The notes under the pieces: generated by a model
What the model was told of the DNA's origin: nothing
The model's database searches: none
What the model saw: the letters and a program-made list of their open reading frames with translations, nothing else
NCBI GenBank assembly: GCA_030744635.1
Contig: JASLQE010000151.1
Coordinates: forward strand, 1 to 6,908
DNA length: 6,908 bases
DNA from: Dehalococcoidia bacterium
GTDB lineage: Bacteria; Chloroflexota; Dehalococcoidia; JACVQG01; JAHKAY01
Reading direction: 5' to 3'
Part shown: positions 1 to 5,542 of the stretch, piece by piece
Layout of the letters: every line of letters begins with the position of its first letter
Position numbering within the stretch: the first letter of the stretch is position 1
Program-made: the position numbers and the translations under genes

Positions 1-480
1 GGTATCGGTCTACCCTTATCCGATCCGGCCCCGGTCATCCTTCTCCGGGGGCAGGTCCTCCACTACGGGGCTGGCCCTTATCCCCACGGTCCAGATAAGG
101 GTCCCGGTGGGCGTTACTACTCTATCATGGTCTATCTCCACTCCCTCTGGCAGGAGGCGTGTGACCCGGGAGCCCAGAAGCACCTCTATCCTCTTTTGGG
201 TAAGGGTCTTCAGCGCGTAGCGGGCCAGGCGCGGGTCCATCCCCTCCAGAAGGTGGTCCTCATCCTGAATCAGCAAGAAACGTACCTGGGAGAGCGACAC
301 CGGGTAGTTCTTGAGAATGGAGCGGATAACGAAGTCCCGGATTTCGGCTATGAGCTGTACCCCGGTTGGCCCCCCGCCCACCACCCCCACCCTTGAACCC
401 TCGCCCAGCCGGTGCCCTTTCTGAGCTATAGTACACAGAGTGTAAGGCCCTGCGTTTGGTGGGGCAAGGGGCTTGATACA
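1..480 (-). pseudogene. broken NDH-2-like FAD/NAD(P) oxidoreductase, partial
   Basis: The translation on the minus strand contains VVGGGPTGVQLIAEIRDF, the second dinucleotide-binding glycine motif of type II NADH dehydrogenase-like flavoproteins, read from about position 385. It is followed by QDEDHLLEGMDPRLARYAL, IEVLLGSRV and LIWTVGIRASP, all in the usual order for that family. Such enzymes pass electrons from NAD(P)H to quinone at the membrane. The frame stays open upstream of the GTG at 390 and gives PYTLCTIAQ, which resembles the family segment before this motif. It shows no ATG, however, and meets an in-frame TAA at 532-534, so the N-terminal FAD-binding part is missing. At the other end the frame closes at TAA (18-16) right after DDRGRI. 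Removing one copy of a duplicated CGGAT restores GRIRVDRY, the expected continuation beyond the window. I infer a decaying pseudogene. A sequencing or assembly error at the edge could explain the frameshift but not the missing start. Confidence 0.7.
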
Positions 481-496
481 CGGGTGTCGGGGGCAA

Positions 497-548
497 ACTT
501 GGGGCCTGCTGTGTTGGGGGGGAAAGACGGTTTACTCCCGCCCCAAGT
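497..548. repeat. 9-bp perfect inverted repeat, long loop
   Basis: ACTTGGGGC at 497-505 is the exact reverse complement of GCCCCAAGT at 540-548, with 34 bases between. It lies where the homology of the broken oxidoreductase fades out and just before the dodecin promoter region. It has no T-tract, so it is not an evident terminator. It may be a remnant of a small palindromic element or chance; the function is unknown. Confidence 0.35.
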
Positions 549-572
549 GGTGGAAAACGCCGACAAAAGTCA

Positions 573-601
573 TTGATTAGCTAAGGTGACGCTGCTACCA
601 T
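573..601 (+). promoter_or_regulatory. candidate sigma70 promoter for dodecin gene
   Basis: TTGATT (573-578) and TACCAT (596-601) are separated by exactly 17 bases, each matching four of six consensus positions. Transcription would start near 608 and leave a leader of about 50 bases before the dodecin ribosome binding site. The match is moderate and rests on sequence only. Confidence 0.3.
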
Positions 602-648
602 TTAACATGGGGGTGCATACGGGCTATGGGGCCTGCTTGCTTGAGTGA

Positions 649-655
649 AAGGAGG
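649..655 (+). promoter_or_regulatory. strong Shine-Dalgarno deciding the dodecin start
   Basis: AAGGAGG is a near-perfect anti-16S match. It sits five bases before the ATC at 661 and 26 bases before the first conventional in-frame start (GTG 682), which is too far for that codon to be served by it. The spacing supports initiation at 661, or an ATG there that has mutated to ATC. Confidence 0.7.
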
Positions 656-660
656 GTGAC

Positions 661-876
661 ATCGCAGAGGGCGTATACAAGGTGATTGAACTGGTAGGTA
701 CCGGCACCGAGTCTTGGGAGAAGGCGGCCGCCACTGCTGTAGACCTGGCCTCCAAGACACTGCCGGACCTCCGCATTGCCGAGGTAGTAGAGATGGACAT
801 GCAGATTGAAGGGGGCAAGGCCATCAGCTATCGCACCAAGGTGAAACTCTCCTTCAAATACGAGGGAGGCAGTTAA
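661..876 (+). CDS. dodecin family flavin-binding protein
   Basis: From codon 661 the product is 71 residues, the usual dodecin length. It begins (M)AEGVYKVIELVGTGTESWEKA and continues with SKTLPDLRIAEVVEMDMQI, a short turn (EGGK), then YRTKVKLSFKYEGGS. This is the beta-alpha-beta-beta order of dodecins, small proteins that assemble as hollow dodecamers and store or buffer riboflavin or FMN in the cytoplasm. The in-frame stop upstream is TGA at 646-648. Between it and 682 there is no ATG, GTG or TTG, yet VYKVIELVGT is the conserved family N-terminus and must be translated. I therefore place the start at ATC 661 behind a strong Shine-Dalgarno; the conventional alternative is GTG 682 (64 aa), which would cut off the first strand. 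The tryptophan that stacks on flavin in well-studied dodecins (LRWFEV) is isoleucine here (LRIAEV), so flavin binding is not assured. The amidohydrolase gene follows closely downstream and may be cotranscribed. Confidence 0.87.
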   Translation: MAEGVYKVIELVGTGTESWEKAAATAVDLASKTLPDLRIAEVVEMDMQIEGGKAISYRTKVKLSFKYEGGS

Positions 877-934
877 CCTCAGCCGGTCTGGGCATCTTCC
901 CCATAAGGCCCAGCTTATCCTGCACAATGCCCAT

Positions 935-2434
935 GTGATTACCCTGGATCCCGCCCGCCCTCGGGCCTGGGCGGTGGCTATCCGGGAGAGGCATATCCTC
1001 GCCGTGGGGGATGCACCCGATATGGAGGCGGTCACCGGCCCCGGCACCCGCACCCTGGACATGGCCGGGGCCACGGTGGTGCCCGGCTTCAACGACGCCC
1101 ACTGCCACTTGCTGGGCCTGGTGCAGGGCCTGCTCAGCGTGGATGTCTCCGCGGCCGGCTCCATCCCCGAGATTCAGGGACTGCTCCGTGGCCGGTCGGC
1201 GGATGTGCCGCCTGGGCAGTGGATTGTGGCCACCGGCTATGACGACTTCCAGCTAAAGGAGGGCCGACACCCCCACCGCCGCGACCTGGACCAGGCCGCC
1301 CCCTCCCACCCGGTGCGCCTCCTGCACCGCACCGGCCATGCCTGGGCGCTGAACTCGGCGGCCTTGGAGCGGCTGGACATCCGTATAGATACCGAGGAGC
1401 CCCCCGGCGGACTCATGGAGCGGGAGCTGGATACCGGAGAGCCCAGCGGCGTCCTCTTCGGCATGGCTGATTTCCTGCGGGAGCGGCTGCCGCCCTTGGG
1501 TGAGGCTGAGCTTCGAGAGGGGGTCCAGCGTGCCAGCGATGCTTTCCTGGCGGTGGGCATCACCTCCATCCAGGATACCTCCCAGGCCAGCGGCCCGGAG
1601 CAGTGGCACCTCTTCAAGGACCTCAAGCGGGAGGGGCACTTTGCACCCCAGCTCACGGCGATTGTGGGCTTTCCCGCGCTGGACCTCCTGGCACAGGAGG
1701 CCCACACCCCCGCCACTTTGGAGGCCGATGCCCCGTGCCTGTGGGGGGTGAAGATCGTCCTGGAGGAGGCGACTGGCCGCCTGAACCCCTCCCCTGAGGA
1801 GCTGGATTTCCAGGTGTCCCGGGCACATGCCTTGGGCATCCCGGTAGCCATCCACGCCGTGGAGCAGGAGGCGGTGGAGGCGGCGGCCTCAGCGCTGGAG
1901 CGGGTGCTGCATGCGGACCCCCGGTCCCTACGCCACCGTATCGAACACTGCGCCGAGTGTCCCCCACCCCTGCAGCAGCGGCTGGCCCGCCTGAGGGTGA
2001 CGGTGGTCACCCAGCCGCCCTTCATATACTATCGGGGGGACAAGTACCTGTCCCAGGTCTTACCGGAGGTGCTACCCTATCTCTACCCCACCGGCTCCCT
2101 GCTGCGGGCGGGCCTGCGGGTGGCGGGAAGCTCCGATGCCCCGGTGGTGCCCTTCAACCCCCTCACCGGAATCTATGCTGCCGTCACGCGTCGCACGGAG
2201 GGTGGAGGTGTGGTGGCCCTGGGGGAGGCCGTCACACCTGAGCAGGCCCTGGCCCTTTACACCACGGGTGCCGCCCACGCCGCCGGGGAGGAGGAGAGGA
2301 AGGGGAGCATATCACCGGGCAAGCTGGCCGACCTCACGGTGCTCAGCGCTGACCCCACCGCCGTCCCCCCGGACGAGATTAGAGACATACGGGTCACCAT
2401 GACCATCCTGGGTGGCAAGGTAACCTTCAGTTAG
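935..2434 (+). CDS. YtcJ-like metal-dependent amidohydrolase
   Basis: This is an amidohydrolase-superfamily enzyme of the YtcJ/amidohydrolase-3 type, which hydrolyses C-N bonds in a metal centre inside a TIM barrel; the substrate cannot be predicted. Counting from GTG 935 (499 aa), the HxH motif GFNDAHCHL gives H56 and H58. GHAWALNSAAL near 134-144 and PPGGLMERELDTGEPSGVLF near 156-175 are typical of the subfamily. K273, H307 (VAIHAVEQEA), HRIEH with H335 and H338, and SSDAP with D401 supply the remaining expected metal or catalytic positions. The C-terminus (GSISPGKLADLTVLSADP) closes the beta-sandwich domain as in intact homologues, so the catalytic part looks complete. The start is uncertain. 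The frame is open from 845, and the codons just before 935 encode LILHNAHV, which belongs to the family's first strand, but no ATG, GTG or TTG lies there. ATC 917 or CTG 920 are possible non-standard starts, with a weak AAGG at 905-908. It lies 58 bases after the dodecin stop, probably in the same transcript. Confidence 0.88.
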   Translation: MITLDPARPRAWAVAIRERHILAVGDAPDMEAVTGPGTRTLDMAGATVVPGFNDAHCHLLGLVQGLLSVDVSAAGSIPEIQGLLRGRSADVPPGQWIVATGYDDFQLKEGRHPHRRDLDQAAPSHPVRLLHRTGHAWALNSAALERLDIRIDTEEPPGGLMERELDTGEPSGVLFGMADFLRERLPPLGEAELREGVQRASDAFLAVGITSIQDTSQASGPEQWHLFKDLKREGHFAPQLTAIVGFPALDLLAQEAHTPATLEADAPCLWGVKIVLEEATGRLNPSPEELDFQVSRAHALGIPVAIHAVEQEAVEAAASALERVLHADPRSLRHRIEHCAECPPPLQQRLARLRVTVVTQPPFIYYRGDKYLSQVLPEVLPYLYPTGSLLRAGLRVAGSSDAPVVPFNPLTGIYAAVTRRTEGGGVVALGEAVTPEQALALYTTGAAHAAGEEERKGSISPGKLADLTVLSADPTAVPPDEIRDIRVTMTILGGKVTFS

Positions 2435-2450
2435 ATAGGCGTGGTTACCT
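2418..2450. repeat. inverted repeat spanning amidohydrolase stop
   Basis: AGGTAACC (2418-2425) and GGTTACCT (2443-2450) are perfect reverse complements around a 17-base loop that contains the amidohydrolase stop codon. The 41-base gap between this gene and the convergent nitronate monooxygenase gene holds no other structure. The stem could protect or end transcripts from either side, but without a T-tract it is not a classical terminator. Confidence 0.35.
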
Positions 2451-2475
2451 CCAGAAGCGTTGCCGCCATTGCGAC

Positions 2476-3477
2476 TCAAAGGAATGCGGCGATATTGCTG
2501 GTGAGTCTGTTTACGGAAGAAGGCATCGTACTCACCATCTCCTGGATAACCTCCGCCGCGCCTACAACATCTTTTATCAGCCCAGCCACCTGACCACAGC
2601 ATACCTCGGAGCCTTCAGCATCACCCCCAGCTTGAGCATGGAATTGGGAATGCTCGTTCAGATACTCGCGTAGCTCTTTGGGGGAAGCACCGGCGGCCTT
2701 CATCTCCAGATAATTCTCCGTGAACCGGTTTTTCAGGTCTCTGGCCAGCATCATATCTTTAGGCAGGCTTGTTGTGCATGTATCGTCCCCGCCCACCACG
2801 GCATCTTTCACCGAGGGATGGGTATTGGACTCACGGGTGACCATAAAGCGCGTCCCCATATAAACACCATCAGCGCCCAGGGCCATGGCTGCCAGCACTC
2901 CCCGAGCATCACCTATTCCGCCTCCCGCCACGATGGGTATTGTCACGGCATCCGCAACCATGGGGATAAGGGCAAAGGTGGTAAGCTCAGTGAAGCCTTT
3001 GTGACCCCCGGCTTCAAATCCCTCGCAGATTACCCCATCCACACCCACCTCAGCCGCCTTTCTGGCATGCCTTGCGGTAGAGACGGCATGGAGGACGGTT
3101 ATCCCTGCACCCTTCAGCGCCCTGGTATAAACATCTGGGCCTCCCACCGAAACGACTGCCACCGGGATGCCCTCCTCTATGGCCACCTCTACACACCTCT
3201 GGGAGTACTGCCGGCCGGTGCCGACGCCCACGGCGATATTCACTGCGAAGGGTTTCGCGGTGAGACCCCTTGTCTCCCTTATTTGGTTGCGCAGCCTCTC
3301 GCCGGTAAGTCCGACATCCGTTTCAATGGCCGTGGCCCCCGCGTTGGGTCCCAGGGTGCCCAGCCCACCTGCGTTGGATACCGTGGCCACCAGCGGTGCG
3401 CCACTTACCCAGTTCATCGGTGCCTGAATCACAGGGTATCGGATGCGTAGAAGCTCACAGAGGCGATTGCTTTCCAT
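2476..3477 (-). CDS. nitronate monooxygenase/FabK-like FMN enzyme
   Basis: The 333-residue product belongs to the nitronate monooxygenase (former 2-nitropropane dioxygenase) family of FMN-binding TIM-barrel proteins, which also includes the enoyl-ACP reductase FabK. RIRYPVIQAPMNWVS at 11-25 and VSNAGGLGTLGP at 33-44 form the N-terminal signature. GVDGVICEGFEAGGHKG at 145-161 carries H159, the position of the proposed catalytic histidine. PIVAGGGIGDARGV at 181-194 and ALGADGVYMGTRF at 199-211 are the FMN phosphate-binding loops. Family members oxidise alkyl nitronates such as propionate 3-nitronate, or reduce enoyl thioesters; the sequence alone does not decide between these. ATG 3477 is preceded by AGGAGG at 3490-3485 with seven bases between, an excellent ribosome binding site. 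The gene diverges from the VOC gene across a palindromic intergenic region. It is complete and ends 41 bases from the convergent amidohydrolase stop. Confidence 0.92.
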   Translation of the reverse strand: MESNRLCELLRIRYPVIQAPMNWVSGAPLVATVSNAGGLGTLGPNAGATAIETDVGLTGERLRNQIRETRGLTAKPFAVNIAVGVGTGRQYSQRCVEVAIEEGIPVAVVSVGGPDVYTRALKGAGITVLHAVSTARHARKAAEVGVDGVICEGFEAGGHKGFTELTTFALIPMVADAVTIPIVAGGGIGDARGVLAAMALGADGVYMGTRFMVTRESNTHPSVKDAVVGGDDTCTTSLPKDMMLARDLKNRFTENYLEMKAAGASPKELREYLNEHSQFHAQAGGDAEGSEVCCGQVAGLIKDVVGAAEVIQEMVSTMPSSVNRLTSNIAAFL

Positions 3478-3500
3478 ATCACTCCCTCCTGATATTGTTC

Positions 3501-3519
3501 GTCAGTATAGTATACTGAC
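3501..3519. promoter_or_regulatory. perfect palindrome, candidate operator of divergent pair
   Basis: GTCAGTATAGTATACTGAC is two perfect 9-base half-sites around a single central base. TATACT-type -10 sequences occur within it on both strands (for example 3511-3516, plus), so a bound repressor would block both divergent promoters. An overlapping imperfect dyad follows at 3515-3530 (CTGACAC, T, GTGTTCAG). The size and symmetry fit a dimeric helix-turn-helix regulator such as a TetR- or GntR-type protein, but no regulator gene is in the window. No strong -35 was found on either strand. Confidence 0.6.
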
Positions 3520-3558
3520 ACTGTGTTCAGATAGCTAAAAACAGTAGCGAGGGGTTTC

Positions 3559-3984
3559 ATGCAAATACAGCTTCATCATACGCACATATTTGCCTCCGAT
3601 ATGGAGGCCACCCTTGGATTTTGGCAAGATATGTTTGGTGCCAAGGTCTTGTTCGATACGGAGATAGCCGGGGCACGAAATGTGATGATAGCCATCGGTT
3701 CCGGCAGGATGAACATCTACGACCAGCCCCCTCGCGAGGGCAGGGGTGGTGCCTTTCACCATATAGGCATTCAGACGGATGACCTGGACGCACTCACAGA
3801 GCATATGAAGGGCAAGGGGTTCAGATTTCAGAGGCGGATAAGGGAGCACCATTACCTGCGATACATTATGGCGATGGCGCCCGATAATATCCTGGTGGAG
3901 TTATTCCAGGTACTCCCGGAGAGCGCTTCACCCGAGGGACAGAAGCCCCTGAAGCGGGCCTTTACTTTCGATGACATCGATTAA
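3559..3984 (+). CDS. VOC superfamily (glyoxalase/dioxygenase-like) protein
   Basis: The 141-residue product is a single vicinal-oxygen-chelate unit made of two beta-alpha-beta-beta-beta modules. The first begins LHHTHIFASDMEATLGFWQDMFGAKV (residues 5-30) and the second FHHIGIQTDDLDALTEHMKGKGF (67-89), ending in MAPDNILVELFQ (106-117). H7 or H9, H68 and E114 fall at the usual metal-ligand positions, so a divalent metal site is likely. Family members include glyoxalase I, methylmalonyl-CoA epimerase and ring-cleaving dioxygenases; nothing here decides the substrate. ATG 3559 follows GAGGGG (3549-3554) at four bases. The short C-terminal tail (about 119-141) lies outside the fold. The gene diverges from the nitronate monooxygenase gene and shares the palindrome between them, which suggests joint control and perhaps a shared pathway. 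Confidence 0.85.
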   Translation: MQIQLHHTHIFASDMEATLGFWQDMFGAKVLFDTEIAGARNVMIAIGSGRMNIYDQPPREGRGGAFHHIGIQTDDLDALTEHMKGKGFRFQRRIREHHYLRYIMAMAPDNILVELFQVLPESASPEGQKPLKRAFTFDDID

Positions 3985-3992
3985 GGTGGTGT

Positions 3993-4019
3993 GGCGGGGG
4001 TAGCCCTCTTTTGCCCGCC
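3993..4019 (+). terminator. possible weak terminator after VOC gene
   Basis: GGCGGG (3993-3998) can pair with CCCGCC (4014-4019) around a 15-base loop that contains TCTTTT. It starts nine bases after the VOC stop codon. There is no T-tract after the stem, so this is only a weak candidate for ending or stabilising that transcript. Confidence 0.25.
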
Positions 4020-4036
4020 CGCCCGTTAGATTATCA

Positions 4037-4128
4037 GGGGGGGGCAGAAGCCCCCCAGTGTCCCCCCAGAGACCGTGTGATGCAGGGGCGCTGCTTGCTG
4101 CGCCCTGGGGCAGGGCAAGCCCTACCCC
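4037..4128. repeat. cluster of GC-rich hairpins, possible interspersed element
   Basis: Three hairpins follow one another. GGGGGGC (4039-4045) pairs with GCCCCCC (4050-4056) around AGAA. GGGCGC (4086-4091) pairs with GCGCCC (4100-4105) around eight bases. GGGG-C-AGGGC (4107-4116) pairs with GCCCT-A-CCCC (4119-4128) around AA, with one C/A mismatch. No protein gene is supported here. On the minus strand the last hairpin begins GTAGGGGTAGGGC, a style of short palindromic repeat common in intergenic DNA of some sediment bacteria. That resemblance is from memory, not a search. Confidence 0.45.
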
Positions 4129-4175
4129 TACATGGGAAATCCTGCCCCTCAGTATTGGTGATCGTTCCATCAAAA

Positions 4176-4201
4176 AGGCCCCCCGATAGATCGGGGGGCC
4201 T
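4176..4201 (-). terminator. rho-independent terminator of dehydratase operon
   Basis: AGGCCCCCCGAT (4176-4187) and ATCGGGGGGCCT (4190-4201) form a perfect 12-bp stem around AG. Read on the minus strand, the stem runs straight into a T-tract (the complement of 4172-4176). It lies 24 bases past the stop of the 428-residue dehydratase subunit and is the natural end of that operon. Confidence 0.88.
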
Positions 4202-4225
4202 CAGGTCTACCGAACCGGGTCGCGG

Positions 4226-5512
4226 TCAGGCGGCGGTGCGCTGGGCCTTGCGGTCTATGCACACCCCCACGAAGTGCTCCATGCGCTCCTGGAAGTCCCT
4301 CATGTCAAAGGTGCTGGTGTCCAGGTTGCGGCCCTCTACGAAGAGGTTGGGGATGCCCAGCTCCGCCTCCACCCTGTCCTGCAGCACCTTGCGGGTGAGC
4401 ACCGCTGCCACACAGCCCCACTGCTCGAAGTTGACGATGCCATCTACATTCAAATCTTTGCAGAAGTAAATGGTGTCATCCACCCAGCGGTTGGCCAACC
4501 CCGCCCAGGAGTTCATGGTGAGCGTACGGGCCTGGTCCTCCAGGGGGGTCAGTTTCCGGCCGTACTCGTTCTCATCGCCGAAGTAGCCCCTGGTGCCGAA
4601 GAAGCGGGCTGCCCCGCCCACCTGGAAATGGACCACCGAGGCCCCCTGGTTCTCCAGCAGCTTGAAGACATCAGCGAAGTAGGGTGCGGTGATGGTCCAC
4701 ATGATGCGCACCTTCTCCTCCTTGACCACACCCTGCCCCCTCTCCACTCGCTCCCCAATCTCGTCCCGGAGCGTGCGGTAGTAGTCCACCACTTTCTGTG
4801 GGTTGGGGAACTGGCTGGGGTTGCGAGGGAGTCGGAACACATCCTGCCCCGAAAGGGGGCACGGGGAGCGCTTGCGCAGCTCATAGATATCCCGCAGGTA
4901 GTCGCACGCCTCCTTGTCCATGGCGGTCAGCTCCACCATGCGGTCCTCGTTGTACTTGATGCCGGGCACCCGGCTCTCGGAGAACTCAACCCACTCCCCC
5001 AACTGGTCGTTGGTGTATGAGAGGAGCCTCTCGCTGGCCTCATCATGCACAGCGTCAATGTCGATGCAGAAGTGGTTAGGTGAGTAGTACTGGCCGATGG
5101 TGTGACCCATGAGCATTATGGGGTCGCAGGCCTGGTTGACTGCGATGGTCATGGCCGGTACGGGCACATCCTGGGCCAGCACCATGCCCACGCCGATGAT
5201 GGTGCGGTCGCAGTGGTGGTCGGGGTAGCCTTTGGTCCGCAGGATATCGAAGTACTTGTCGGCGTTGGTCACCCGGTCGGCCTCATTCTGGATGGGGAGA
5301 TAGTTGAAGCCCATGGAGGTGATGAGGGCGGGGATGTTGGGGCCGAAGCAGAAGGGCTGCCCCTCCTTCCACGCCTCCAGTTCGTGTGCCCGAAGCTCCA
5401 TCTCCAGCTCGTAGAGCATACCGGTGGCCTTGAGCTTGGTGGGGTCCGGGTTCTCCCTTATATTTTTGACCCGCCGCTCCATCTTGGCATATTCGGCTTC
5501 TATGTAGTTCAC
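4226..5512 (-). CDS. 2-hydroxyacyl-CoA dehydratase/benzoyl-CoA reductase subunit (all three Cys)
   Basis: The 428-residue protein belongs to the 2-hydroxyacyl-CoA dehydratase D family (HgdA/HgdB, BcrB/BcrC, FldB/FldC). These subunits hold a [4Fe-4S] cluster and either dehydrate 2-hydroxyacyl-CoA or reduce benzoyl-CoA after ATP-driven electron injection. Three cysteines fall where family cluster ligands are expected: C101 (HHCDRT), C129 (NQACDP, the typical CD motif) and C367 (FEQWGCVAAV). Later segments GIPNLFVEGRNLD (387-399) and the C-terminal helix fit the fold. It starts at GTG 5512 behind a purine-rich GGGGGGAAAG. No in-frame ATG lies upstream of that GTG. It sits 30 bases after the stop of the other subunit gene and before a strong terminator, so the two form an operon and almost certainly one heterodimer. 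The substrate is unknown: no activator ATPase, CoA ligase or CoA transferase is present here. Confidence 0.9.
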   Translation of the reverse strand: MNYIEAEYAKMERRVKNIRENPDPTKLKATGMLYELEMELRAHELEAWKEGQPFCFGPNIPALITSMGFNYLPIQNEADRVTNADKYFDILRTKGYPDHHCDRTIIGVGMVLAQDVPVPAMTIAVNQACDPIMLMGHTIGQYYSPNHFCIDIDAVHDEASERLLSYTNDQLGEWVEFSESRVPGIKYNEDRMVELTAMDKEACDYLRDIYELRKRSPCPLSGQDVFRLPRNPSQFPNPQKVVDYYRTLRDEIGERVERGQGVVKEEKVRIMWTITAPYFADVFKLLENQGASVVHFQVGGAARFFGTRGYFGDENEYGRKLTPLEDQARTLTMNSWAGLANRWVDDTIYFCKDLNVDGIVNFEQWGCVAAVLTRKVLQDRVEAELGIPNLFVEGRNLDTSTFDMRDFQERMEHFVGVCIDRKAQRTAA

Positions 5513-5542
5513 CTTTCCCCCCTTTCGGGCATAGCGCCCACT

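Noticed and set aside
1..12. GGTATCGGTCTA occurs both at 1-12 and at 6777-6788, as if the window were flanked by a direct repeat
   Set aside because: A single 12-base match is expected about once by chance in a window this size, and the flanks do not match.
656..685. Small frame from GTG 656 to TGA 685 overlapping GTG 682 as GTGA, suggesting translational coupling into the dodecin
   Set aside because: The GTG directly abuts the Shine-Dalgarno sequence with no spacing, and starting the dodecin at 682 would lose its conserved first strand.
595..1164. Minus-strand reading frame of 189 codons over the dodecin and amidohydrolase start
   Set aside because: It is antisense to two recognisable proteins, has no family-like motifs, and is expected from the GC-rich codon use of the real genes.
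1237..2025. Long minus-strand frame (262 codons) inside the amidohydrolase
   Set aside because: The translation is rich in Arg and Ser and low in complexity; it is a shadow of a gene whose plus-strand motifs are all in place.
3985..4225. CRISPR array or tRNA in the hairpin-rich intergenic region
   Set aside because: The hairpins differ in sequence and spacing, there are no regular direct repeats, and no cloverleaf with a T-loop motif could be found.
4011..4469. Plus-strand frame of 152 codons over the intergenic region
   Set aside because: It runs through the hairpins and the terminator into the antisense of a real gene and shows no plausible protein.
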